From assembly GCF_029962835.1 (NCBI RefSeq), contig NC_080588.1, positions 64,380,001 to 64,444,000 on the forward strand: DNA of 64,000 nt, given 5' to 3'. The notes below the pieces were generated by a model that did no database searches, was not told where the DNA came from, and saw only the letters and a program-made list of their open reading frames with translations. The translations under genes and the position numbers were made by a program. How positions within the stretch are numbered: position 1 is the stretch's first letter; each line of letters opens with the position of its first letter. This document shows positions 13,036 through 23,668 of the stretch, piece after piece. Source of the DNA: Magnolia sinica. Taxonomy: Eukaryota; Streptophyta; Magnoliopsida; Magnoliales; Magnoliaceae.

Positions 13036-14578
13036 TGCCTCTACCGTGTTCACAAGATCGCCTACTTACATGCAAATTGGCAAGTGTTCTATATATTTCC
13101 ATTACAATGCTATGAAAAAACACTATTTCATAATTAATCTAAGGAAAGAAAAATTACATAAGAAAATATCTAAAACAAACAAGAAAAATAAGAGATGAGG
13201 TACATTAAATGATGTACTTGTAATGAGATAGTTAAATGAAGCTTTTTTCTTTACTAAAATAAGAAAAACAATAATATAAAGATTATTTTTCTCACCACTC
13301 TTTCACCATGTAAAGAATCTCTCACAAAAAATCTAGAAGATATACCTTTTTACGGTGTTTTTCTTATATGGACAACATCTGAAGAAAGGGCACGGATTAA
13401 AGCCTTTTATAACTAATTAAACTTTATCATACGTTTTGTACTAGTATATATAGCAATAAACTGCCTCAATATACCCTCTCTCTCTCTCTCTCGCCTTTAG
13501 AAACATATGATCATATGAATTAAGTTTTGAAGTCTGACATACATAGTTAACAAACTCAATCCCATATATTTGAAATCTAAAAGACACAAGGCCACCTTTG
13601 TTTTGGACCACACGAGCCACCGTACCAGATATCATGTCTCACTTTTCTCTTTTGGACTAATATGATAGAAATTCTAACTGTTCCAACTTATGTGGCCCAC
13701 TTGAGTCATGGGTTGTCTGCCCCCAAAGCTTTTAAATGATACGTGGGACAAGGAATCTTTATTTAAACCCTCCACTCATTTATACAGCTAGGGGTAAGAA
13801 ATGATGCAAAAATCATACCAATTGGATAATCGTAAACATATGAAAAGTATCACAATTGAGGTCAGAAGGTTCCATCATTATTTTAAAACATCTATTGAAT
13901 AGATTCCACTTCTGTATTGCTCAAATAAGCATTTTTGTTATATGATTCTAAACATGCAGTCCATCAATCGCATATGAATTAAAAAAAAAAAAAAAATTTT
14001 AAAAAAGAGCAGTTGTGACAAATTAGCCCCATTCAAAGAGTTTAGATAATCATATGGCATGATTCTTACACCATGGCTTAATTGTAATGGTAATGATGAA
14101 TTAACTGTCCCAATTGATAATTAAGTATCCAGCGTATCATTTAAAAGCTTAGGGAATACTGCTAATGTCTCCTTGAAGATGGGGACATTAGCATTTTCTT
14201 TATTAAATTAGTAAATTCATGGGATTAAATAAGGAAACCTCTTGATCTATTTTTTGAAAATATTAAAGAAAAGCCCATTGAAAAGAGCACTAATCCTTTT
14301 AAAACATATATATATATATATATATTTCCAATTTTTCTCTAAATCTCTTTAAAAACCACAATAAATCGATGATTACAAAATAGGAAATATGGATCTATGC
14401 TAGGCAATAAGTTCTAACAAAAAAGTTTTTTAAAAAAATTAAGAAAATTAAAAAGATAATTAATGCGGTTCCGAAGTTTAGAAATCATTAAAAATAAAAA
14501 TAAAAAAAAATAAAAACTTCTTTGATTTACAATTATATTGTATTTTTCTTTGATTTGATGACAATGGAATCTCTTGGA
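13036..14578. other. AT-rich intergenic DNA
   Basis: Nothing protein-like is seen. It holds short homopolymer and dinucleotide tracts: a CT tract at about 13476-13492, an A run at 13980-13996 and a TA repeat at about 14305-14326. Confidence 0.6.
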
Positions 14579-15023
14579 GGTCGTTTGGCACCATGGATTT
14601 GAGGGGATTTCAAATCCTTTGTGTGTTTGGCACCATAAAGTAACAGGGATTTAAATCCCATCCTTAAGAGAGTTTGAAATTCAAGGTGGAAGCTATGATT
14701 ACATTTCAATCCCCTTTATCTCATAACCCAGGCATCACGTCTCATGGGTTAGAACCTCGGCTAAACTCTTATCGTGAGCCCCAAATTACATGGCACCGCC
14801 TCACACGAGCCACCGGAATCACACAAGTGGGGCCCGCCTATCACAAGCTACCCGCCTCACATGGGCCGCCCACCCCGAGTGTGTCCCCGCATCCTACGGG
14901 CTACCCCACTCAAGCCCAATGTGAAAATGCCCCTGCATTAAGAAGGTTCTTAAATTCAATGTATTTCAAATTTGGCAAATTTTTAAGTCAGAATATTTCA
15001 AATTCATGGTGTCAAATGAGCCC
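14579..15023. mobile_element. MITE with TTTGGCACCATGGATTTGA-type inverted ends
   Basis: The left end GGTCGTTTGGCACCATGGAT and the reverse complement of the right end (GGCTCATTTGACACCATGAA) are clearly related over about 25 bases. The centre (about 14745-14930) is unexpectedly GC-rich and contains GTGGGGCCCGCC. The open frame across it has no family resemblance and is treated as incidental. Confidence 0.65.
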
Positions 15024-15795
15024 TTAAATCATCCACTTGAATTTAAGCCCTAACAAAAATAAAAAAAACTTGGCCAAAAATCATTAAGAAAAAAAAACTA
15101 ACCAGGCCTGCAATGTGTAAATCATAACGTCGGCGACCTCGGTCCATTCAGATCGGACTCAGGACATGTGGACTCGGTCCAGTCCTCAAACCATGAATTA
15201 CACATGGCTCATGACACCACCTTAGGAGCCGTTGGAGAATTTAAACATCTCATCAGAACATGGCATAATCTCATATTTACATACATCATGGGGGGGTCCA
15301 CAGACTTTTTAGGGGGTCACTACCAAATCCGAGTAGGTGTTGAGTGGACCATCCTGATTTTGGGGCCAGACATGTTCATGGTGGACCCACGTAATTAATG
15401 TCACTGGATTTAGTATGTGTCATGAGTGGTCCACATCTCTCTAACTTTTTATTAATCGGAGTAAGAAGGATATAATCATCAATGATACATTTATCAATGT
15501 GATAACACTGTCATTAAAGGTCACACCAATGGATGGATGGGCCTATCATACAAAAGGACACCTGGGCTTTTTAGTAGGTTTTCTTCATTTTATTTATTAA
15601 AAGCTACGTGGCATTTGTGAAAGAAAGAGGGGAGGGTGAGGGTGCCTTTACTGCTAACAAAAAGAGCTTCTTTGACCCAAAAGAGAAATCATTTTCCTGC
15701 CATCATGTCACATGTTTAGAATATCTAATCCTATAAAAGAGCTGGCCATATGTTGGATGGTCCAATAAAAAATCGGCATCTACATACATTGGATT
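15024..15795. other. Intergenic DNA with MITE fragments
   Basis: The part 15260-15440 carries words of the 8351-type MITE (GGGGGTCACTACCAAATCCGA, CATGGTGGACCC) but only one end. The rest shows no recognisable feature. Confidence 0.4.
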
Positions 15796-16240
15796 TAGAG
15801 ATGGCAATGGGTCAGCTTGAGTGGGATCAAGGTTAGCCCAACCTCAACCTCTCTGTCAAATGGGCTAAAAATTCTAGCCCAAGCCCAATCCGAGACCTGT
15901 TACTCTATGGCCTGACCCAACCCACTGAACTGTTATTGGGTTGGGCTGAACTGACCCAACCAACCTAAGTAAGGTTCAAGAATTGAATATAGGACTAGGT
16001 ATTCTAGCCCTGATAATTTTCCATTATTGGTCAGGTCAGTTAGGCTAGCCCATTGATAACCCATACTGGCGGTTGCGTGGGTTCGTTTCAACTCAAGCCC
16101 GACCCATCTACTTAAGTGGACCACATTTTAGTGGTAGCCAAACCCACTACTCATTTAGCTTGGCCCAACCCCACCTCCAAAATGATAGGGCCACTTGACC
16201 CGCACGGCGACACGGCCCATTGCCATCTGGCCCATCTCTA
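15796..16240. mobile_element. Short non-autonomous hAT-like element
   Basis: The left end TAGAGATGGCAATGGGTCAG is inverted at the right end (GGCCCATTGCCATCTGGCCCATCTCTA), where one side has about ten extra bases. GGGC/GCCC/CCAACC-rich subterminal sequence and the TAGAGATGG terminus are typical of plant hAT-type short elements. The 8-bp flanks do not match, so there is no preserved target duplication. Confidence 0.55.
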
Positions 16241-16706
16241 ATATTCTCGATACACCAACTTTCAGTGTATAAACTATATAGAAAACCATGGTCCTAAAGA
16301 AGATTTGAACCACAAAAGCAAGGAACACGAATAAGTCTTTAACCTTGAAAACCTATGCCATTTTCTTCCCTTTCAAAAAGGGTTTACAACCAAATAATTA
16401 TTCCATCTCACATCAAATACAATATGGGAGCTTTTCTAATTCTACATCCACCTCTTCATGCGCCATGCACGAACCCGACACGCGAATTTCCAATCCGTGC
16501 ACTCATACACCCCACCTTGTCGATGATCTGGCCCAATAAACAGGCCACTCAACTCATTAGGTGGTCCAAGCGCAAACGGATGGTTTTTTTTAAAAAAAAA
16601 AATTGCCAACTATTTACATTCCATGTACACACATTCAACCCGCCCCACAAGCGGGCCAGCCCGGTTTGTCGGCCGGGTCATCTACAGGTGGGGCCCATCC
16701 CTTTGA
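16241..16706. other. XTH downstream region, no second gene
   Basis: This is the DNA just 3' of the XTH stop codon, with an A/T homopolymer at about 16585-16602. No separate coding sequence is credible here; the 3' untranslated region and poly(A) site of XTH presumably lie in the right part. Confidence 0.45.
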
Positions 16707-19695
16707 TCAGAACTTTGGGAGGGAGCATTCTTTTGGAAGATTGTTTTGGAACCTCTGATTATCTAGGCAGTAATCATAGAGGAGGTAGTACTTCCTGGCC
16801 CACTTGAACAACCTTCTTTGGGCCCATGTTAGGGAGCTGTACCTGGGCTTATTCCACCAGTTTATGGTACTTTCACCCCTACAGAACCTTGCATTCCCTC
16901 TCCAAACACATGCATCGATCTTATAGTTCCTGAATGTTGCTATGAATGGGCCCATGGTCCAGTCGATCTTGTCCTTCCCTCCTCGTGTGGCCCAGCTATC
17001 CCCATTCCATAAGCTGATCTTGAGGCTCATTGGCTGCCATCTGGGGAATGCAACACCTTTGTCTGCATGGTTTTTGTACACTCTAATAGGCACCCAATCT
17101 ACCATAAATCTACAAGTAGATGTATATATAAGAACTTTCATTAGGCACATGATCGTTGCGTTTGGATGCAAATGCAATAAGGCAGAATCCCCATTTATCG
17201 CAATAAAACGCGTTTCTACTTCAAGTAGAAATGCTTTCTATCACATAAAATGGCCTAGTTTGGCATTTTCCACCAGCCAAACACAATTTAAAATATAATG
17301 TACTATGATTTGGGATTGTGATTGCGTTTTATTGCGATAAGTGGGTCTGCCAAACGGGGTAACTTGTAATAGTATCAAATGAATGGGATTACATTGAGTA
17401 GCTTAAACATGCTAAAGTGGCAGATCTGAGCCACTTATCAGGTGAGTCCCATCTACACCCTACAGTGTAGATGGCCTAATCCGAAAACGGGGTGCGCTGT
17501 GTGGCAGGAATGATGTATATATAACATCCAACCCGTCCATCGGATGCGTCACCTCAATAAACCATCTAGCACAAAAATCCGCTCCATCCGACACTCAGGT
17601 GGGCCACAGAAGATGGAAATTTTGGGAGGGGATTCCCACTCTTGATTTTCACCAGGGCCCAGTTGAGTTGCAACACCTCCTGAGTTTTTGTGTGAACCTT
17701 CATCCAGGCCATATGAAGGGTCTGAACGACCTGGACTCAATACACACAACATGGTGGGTCCCCCACCAAAATCAATAGTTGTGTTTCCTCCTAATTTGTT
17801 CCCTTTTCTGTGGCCCACCTGAGTTTTGGATGGCTTAATTGAGGTTTGTTTAGGTGGGCCCCACATCAGCCTGAGTGTCCCCTTCTGAAAATAGGTCAGT
17901 ATGCTCATCTGGTGGGCAATACAAGTACCATGAATGTAGACACTGGTCAGTTTCTTCAACCATCCATTTTTTTAGTACATGTGTGGCCCACTTGATGATC
18001 AGATCAGTCTGATTTTTAATACAATGAACTATGGGCAACCGCGTCTTGCTCGGCGCCAATGACTTATAGTGACATGTTTGGATGTTATCTAAATACTAAT
18101 ATGTAAGAAATTCACTCACACAATCTGATGAATGTTCCATAAGACTGAATAGGTATGGAAGTCTTCTGTTGGATCAAACCATAGGTACATCCTCTCCTCC
18201 CGGTCATCGGATCCGTCGGCAAAAACGTTCGTCTGTAGCATATATGGCTGTCCGCTTACATTGCCGAGGAATTCAAAGTCTAATTCGTCACGTTTAGGTT
18301 GATCAGAGCTTAGCTGCATTTTCAATTAGCTTATGTAAAGATAATCCATCACCCAAAAGAGAATTTTCAAAACTAGAATTGGAATGAAGGCTCACGTAGA
18401 AGGCGACCACTGTGCCTGCCGAGTGGCCCGGTACCAGTTTAATCTGCATGTCGATCTGCCCGAACAGGAACATATCATTGGAAGCAAAACCAGAGCCTAG
18501 CAAACATTGATAACACGATTCATGAGAATTTTAATCAGGCTAGGCTTGCCAATGGGTTAGAATACTACACAAGGTAGATATACTGGCTCTGATAACATAT
18601 GTGATATCTGGTCCATTTATCTAGTGTACCCACCATGTATGTGCTTCGGTTCCAAAATCAGCCATTTGGATCATTAAGTGCGACACACATACATGACAGA
18701 GATGTGGACAGGGAAATTAACCTCTGTAATATCTAATTTACACAATTTACAGTTATTCGTCCATTAGGTTTAGAGTGTCATTTTTCATGAAAATGTTAAA
18801 AGATCAACAGTTAAGCAATAAAAGTCATTCTTGTGACTTTAAAAATATTTTGAAAATGATTTTAGTATTAAAAAAGTTATAAATTGAAAAATGATTTCTC
18901 CCTTCCTTTTAATTTCTCAAATAAAGAAAACTATGCCATTTTTCTCTTGAGCTTTCCACCTTCCCACACGTTTATCTAACATGCATAAAATTGGGCCATG
19001 GCCAAGCCCAACGACATCTAAGGCCCAGGCCTCACTCAACTCAGCCTGTTGAGTTAGCAAGCCTTATTTTCCTGACCCATCAGTACTATTAAAAGGTTTG
19101 AGGATTAAAGTTTTCCATTACTAATTATAAATTTCTCATAACCTAGCACAAGATCTAACAAGTAAGACTCAAACCCAACAAAGAAGAAGCGCGACTCAGC
19201 TGGCCCACGGTCGAAACTGACCGATCGCCTGCGTGAGGAATATGTGTCGAACCAACCGAACAATATGGTCTTTGTTTTAGGAAAATCTGTACTGTGGAAA
19301 GATTGAAGAGGTGATTTGCTAACAATGTGGCACACCAGTGTAACATCTAACCAATTCATCAGGTAGGGTCCATTGTCAGTATGCCCTGACTCAAAAATGA
19401 GGCTGGCCCATAGACAGGTCATTTTTTGGCCATTGCATGTTCTATGTAGTTCCCACTCAATAAACGGTCCACATATCATCCCCTTCAATATTTCCTTTAA
19501 TGAATTACCTGATTCCAGATCAAGCTTAAGGCTCCGCTCGTGCCCGTCTTCGGAAGTGTTCACATGGCTAGGTGACCATGTCACGAAGAAATCCTCGTTG
19601 AAATCCCCCACAGATACAATCGAACCAAGTCCAATTCCGGCCAGACTCACGCACAAAAGCCCGAAAAACACATGGTTTCCATGACTCGAGCCCAT
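16707..19695 (-). CDS. XTH: Xyloglucan endotransglucosylase/hydrolase (XTH), 4 exons, 294 aa
   Basis: Exons on the minus strand: 19695-19509, 18496-18396, 18313-18120 and 17109-16707. All introns are GT...AG (1012, 82 and 1010 bp), and the exon sum of 885 bp is exactly 295 codons including the stop. XTHs (GH16) are secreted wall enzymes that cut xyloglucan and rejoin it to another chain, loosening or reinforcing the wall. Residues 1-~30 form a hydrophobic signal peptide, followed by [16 protein letters not shown]. The catalytic DELDFE is at 105-110 (expected nucleophile Glu106 and acid/base Glu110), directly followed by the family's N-glycosylation site at Asn114 (NVS). WATRGG lies at 200-205, and the C-terminal XET domain has Cys228, Cys237, Cys275 and Cys289 with YDYC at 272-275. 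Length and intron positions fit the family. Oddities: Arg104 where most members have His before DE(I/L)DFE, and Trp166 in FMVDW where many have Glu. I read it as functional. The exact XTH subgroup cannot be fixed by eye. Confidence 0.92.
17155..17360. mobile_element. ~206-bp MITE in XTH intron 3
   Basis: The two ends share CCGTTTGG/TGCGTTTGG-like termini and an inverted TTATCGCAATAAAACGC word (left copy at about 17197-17213, inverted right copy at about 17323-17340). The element lies entirely in intron 3, starting about 45 bases from the exon 4 acceptor. It is non-coding. The host gene's reading frame and splice sites are untouched. Confidence 0.7.
17400..18060. other. Repeat-derived interior of XTH intron 3
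   Basis: The rest of the intron carries the dispersed-repeat vocabulary (GTGGGCCACAGAAGATGG, GGTGGGCCCCACATC, TGGCCCACTTGATGATCAGA). No ends could be paired. The open frames here are antisense or intronic and are not credible genes. Confidence 0.45.
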
Positions 19696-19744
19696 GATTT
19701 CTGTCGAGCAGTCCTTTGAAATTGCAAAGCATGCAATGTAGAAG

Positions 19745-19754
19745 CTATATATAG
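19745..19754 (-). promoter_or_regulatory. TATA box of XTH
   Basis: The symmetrical CTATATATAG sits 50-59 bases upstream of the XTH start codon. With transcription usually starting about 30 bases downstream of a TATA box, the 5' leader would be only some 20-30 nt. Confidence 0.6.
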
Positions 19755-19874
19755 AGATTGCAGTGAAAATGAGATACGAAGCAAGGAAGGTTTGTTCAAG
19801 CAAGTATAACGTTTGTCTCAAGCAAAGGCATGTCGGGCTTTGAAGACCTCATAACGGTTTCACACACGATTGAT

Positions 19875-19920
19875 TGACTCAGAACCGAACTGAGTTAGCT
19901 GACTCAGAACCGAACTGAGT
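19875..19920. promoter_or_regulatory. Two 25-bp-spaced TGACTCAG...CTGAGT units upstream of XTH
   Basis: Positions 19875-19895 and 19900-19920 are identical 21-mers, each beginning TGACTCAG and ending CTGAGT, so each is itself an inverted pair. The core TGACTCA is the bZIP (GCN4/Opaque2-like) recognition word. They lie 180-225 bp upstream of the XTH start. Binding is inferred; the duplication and symmetry are seen. Confidence 0.5.
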
Positions 19921-21314
19921 CAGGTGGCTTGTTATCACAACGAGTCAAGTTCATCTTTCAACCCTTTAAAGCTTATGAGTTGCACTGAGTTTTAGTTTTA
20001 TTATTTGGAGGGTCGGTCTTTTATGCTAGTTGGGCCATGCGTGTGAATGATCAGAACCATTCATTAGGTAGGACCCACCGCAAACGTGCATGAGGAAGTA
20101 TGGTCATCCTCGCCATTCGAGTGTGTCCAACGGCTTAGATCATCTTTATAGAAAAAGAAGAACACCCATGGCTAGTTCATGGTGGGCCATACCTCCTCAA
20201 ATGGGACCCACACTAATCCTGGCCCACTCTGCTGTTCTGGTGTTTTTTAGATGTTTAAAATAAGCGAGTCAAGGAGAAATCATGACTCACCGAGTCAACT
20301 GGGTTGACTCGGACGAGTTCGATCACCCACCATAGAAGAAAGGAAAGGATCAAAGGCATAGGGGTCATAACTAATAAAAAGCATTGCCGTTTCATATCTA
20401 TGCGTGGAAAAGGCATGATATTCCTAGCTTTGGGCAGTCTCACTGGGGTTATTTTATTTATTTTTAGGTGTTGGAAAATATAAAACGTGGACGACTGACA
20501 TGACCTGTCTCTTTTTTTCTTTTTTTTTTTTTTTATCATTTTAGGATTACTTGGCCTTTGTGTTTCCTTACATCCCTTTGTCTTTTTCTGGGACATCCAT
20601 TGATTCCTTACCTTTCTCCTGCCTTTGCATAAGGCTGCCCTAGGATCATCCAATAGGCTTTGGTGTCAGTCGCGTAGGTGATCTGAGCCGTGCATGACGA
20701 AGTCTCCACCATGAAGATCACCTGTTGAAAAAATCAGAGCGGTCCATTCATTATGCATGTTGTCTTGTAGATCAGATCTGCCAATATAAGTGTGGCCCAC
20801 GTGATCAGAGGATCAGCCTGATTTTTGTACAATGTGATCTTCAAGTCTGGGCACACATTATGGATGGGTAGGATGTAAAACACATGCGACACATCTGCAA
20901 CATGTGCGAGGATGGACCTTAACTTTGCATCCGTATGGGGTGTATGTGATTGTTCTCCTATTATAGTCACTGTGAAGTATGATTATATGGAAGGCTTCTT
21001 TAAGAGAATGTATATTTAATTTGGGGGTCCATAATTATTGAAAGAGAACTGATCACATACAGTGGTTGCGTGTGAACATTCACACAGCAATTTTTTTACC
21101 GCTGATGTTTCACATGGGTAGAATGTTCCACCTGTACAAAAGGTGGGCCACACCATGATAATTATATGGTATGAAAATAAGGGCAATCCATTTATTAGCT
21201 GGGCCACACAGGTACACCGCTGTCCATTGATTTTGGCATTGTCTCTGGCTGGATAGTGGACCATCTTGATTCCCTTACCAGCTGATCATTATAGTGTAGT
21301 GTGGTGGACCTTTT

Positions 21315-21905
21315 GGAGCTCGAAAATTTTTTTGAGCAGAGTTCGAGCTTGCCTGAGCTCGACTCGACTCGGATCGAACCTCAACTCGAAGCAACTCGGA
21401 TCGAATCAGATCGGTGACTCGGTTATTTTGATATGGATGTTGCTCGCCGAATGTTTGATGAAATGATTCAACGAAGTATTGGCGAAGAAAGAATGGATAT
21501 GTTAGGTGTTTGATTTTGATGTTGCTTGCTGAGTATTTGATTTTGATGCTACTTGTTGGGTGTTTGATTTTGTTTGATTTTGATGCTACTTATTGAATGT
21601 TTGATTTTGTTTGATTTTGATATTGCACGCTGAATATTTGATTTTGATATTGCACGCCAGGTGTTTGATGAAATACATGTAAATTGTCATTACTGTTTTG
21701 CATTCTATGAGAAATTTAAGATGCATTCCAAGTGTTTGATAAAATGTTGCACAGGCTCGAATTGGCCCGAGTTGCTGACCGAACCAAGCCGAGCTGGCCA
21801 GACAAGCTCAAGGACCGAGTGGAGCTAAGTTCGAGCTGGGGTTAGCTACTGGCCGAGCCGAGCTATGCCAAGTTCGACTCAGATCGGCTCGTGTATGGCT
21901 CTATG
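21315..21905. mobile_element. hAT-like short element with internal minisatellite
   Basis: Both flanks are rich in GAGCTCGACTCG / CCGAGC-type words in inverted orientation (21320-21420 and 21750-21895), and the right edge reads CGGCTCGTGTATGGCTCTA, a hAT-like end. The left terminus is not preserved in matching form, so the element is probably truncated or diverged. The middle is the 27-bp repeat listed next. Confidence 0.45.
21428..21675 (+). repeat. 27-bp minisatellite grown from a PPR-like coding scrap
   Basis: The first unit translates as FDMDVARRM followed by FDEM, which resembles the helix of pentatricopeptide repeats (DVARRLFDEM). After a 60-bp gap come five units of 27 bp, or 37 bp where TTTGATTTTG is doubled. 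Each starts TTTGATTTTGAT, continues with a degenerate TTGCTTGCTGA-like word, and the array ends again in TTTGATGAAAT. A unit of 27 bases is nine codons. That the array grew from a captured PPR fragment is inference. Confidence 0.5.
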
Positions 21906-23668
21906 GATCTTATGCATTGGGTGTAAAGACCCTAATCTAAACACACCTTTGCCATTTATTATTAATGTTGAAGGTTGAAAGAGGAGGTGAGCAACTGTGG
22001 AATCTTCCTTCTCTTCCTCCCTCATGGCAATGAAAACAACATAATTACAAATAGGAAAAGAGTTAAGAACGGGGGCTCATTTTTATGCTTGATTGGGTGA
22101 GCAATGAAGTCTACCCATTATTGACTTCCTACTAACTCCATCACTTGCATGCCTCTCTCCCGAGAGAGAAAACCCTTGTTTTGTATTTAACTTTAGGTAC
22201 ACTCAATAATAAATTATCGAGTTATACTTTTGTAGTGCCCACCTAATACTCATCAACGTTATCCAAACCATCTATTCTCTTACACAGGTGGCCAATGTTA
22301 TATGTGGCCCATTCATTATTACATTTTTTCACTTGGGTCACTCATAACATTGGCATATACATATTATAAATTATAGATATCTAGTACATACTTTACAAGC
22401 CTAAAATCTTATTAGATATCTATAATGAATTCTGAGCGGTACTTTGAATTATTTAGTCCATTGACACTACTAATATGGAACCATGGTAGTTGTCGCTACA
22501 TTTATAAAAGTGAGACAATGCATGATCACTGATATTAATACTCCGAAGTCATAGATCCTGATAGCTTAGGTACATAGTATGCAAATCTCATACCTAATTT
22601 GGCATTTCATGTAAATTTTCAAACAGTCCTACTATCTCTTCAAAGAGACGCCTAACACACACATATATCATGTTCACTTACTTTAATCATGCATGTAAAA
22701 ATTATACGTTAAGAAATAGAAGTAATAATGTCATAAAATTGAATTGTCAACCATACTAGTTAGATTGAGATGTGAAGATAACCAGAATGTTTGTATTCTC
22801 CTACTAATTAAACATACCTTTAATGCTAACCAATTATATGCTACTCACTAATTCCTTTAATGACTTTGAATGTAAGTCATAAACTAGGGTATCACGCTCC
22901 AAAATTTGAAACTCGAGTACATTGATCCCGATCCTAAGTTATAGGGTATGAACTAATTTTTCATGCATTCATTCATTACATTTGCACTCAATTCATCACA
23001 CATCTAAACCAAATGATTATTAAGTCATCTAAATCATAATAATTAAACTTAAAAACTTAAAGTAAACTTTATGAATTCAAAATCCAACTCTTCTACTACT
23101 ACAAATCCTCCCTCATAACTTTTCACTTTAAGTTTATTACACTTTTCAAAAGTAAGAATGTCTAAAGACTAAATAATAATGGAAGTGGCTATCCAAGTAT
23201 TCTTCTTTCACTGCTCATCTCTCATCCCATAAACCTATATGAGTTATCAAATATGGATGATCTAGAAACCTAATGGAATTATATCTACTACGGTTGAATT
23301 CCAAGAGATATACAATGTGGAATGAGTCAATGATAGGCATGAATTGAATAAGATCTCAACTGTAATGTCGCAAATTTAATAATGTAAACAATTGTATATT
23401 TCATCACAATTGAATTTAATATAACTATTTTTTCACAAATTCGCATGGCTCTAACAATAATTGTTAGAATGTTGGATTTGTAAATTTGTATTTTGGAAAA
23501 TTCAAAATAAAAAATTTATAAAAGAAAATTAAAACAAGAAATAGAAATTCAAGATGGGACAAAAGCTATTCGGCTTAAAGTTGATTTGCCCTCCTTTGAA
23601 TGTTGTCCGTAGTGCAACAGGAATACGGGACAATCAACCTTCAGAATACCCTCAAATGTTGTCTTATT

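Larger units (their letters stand above)
19930..23668. other. Gene-free DNA upstream of XTH
   Basis: 19980-21260 carries several MITE-type fragments (GTGGGCCATACC, TGTGGCCCACGTGATCAGAGGATC, GGTGGGCCACACC) plus a T-rich tract at 20510-20534. 21315-21905 is the hAT-like element listed separately. 21906-23668 is AT-rich with no recognisable gene or repeat end. Confidence 0.5.

Noticed and set aside
14674-15027. 117-codon open frame
   Set aside because: It lies wholly inside a MITE with matched ends, with no protein similarity.
19105-19821. A single 238-codon frame covering the XTH start
   Set aside because: It reads through the first intron; only 19509-19695 is exon 1, as the XTH homology stops at a good GT donor.
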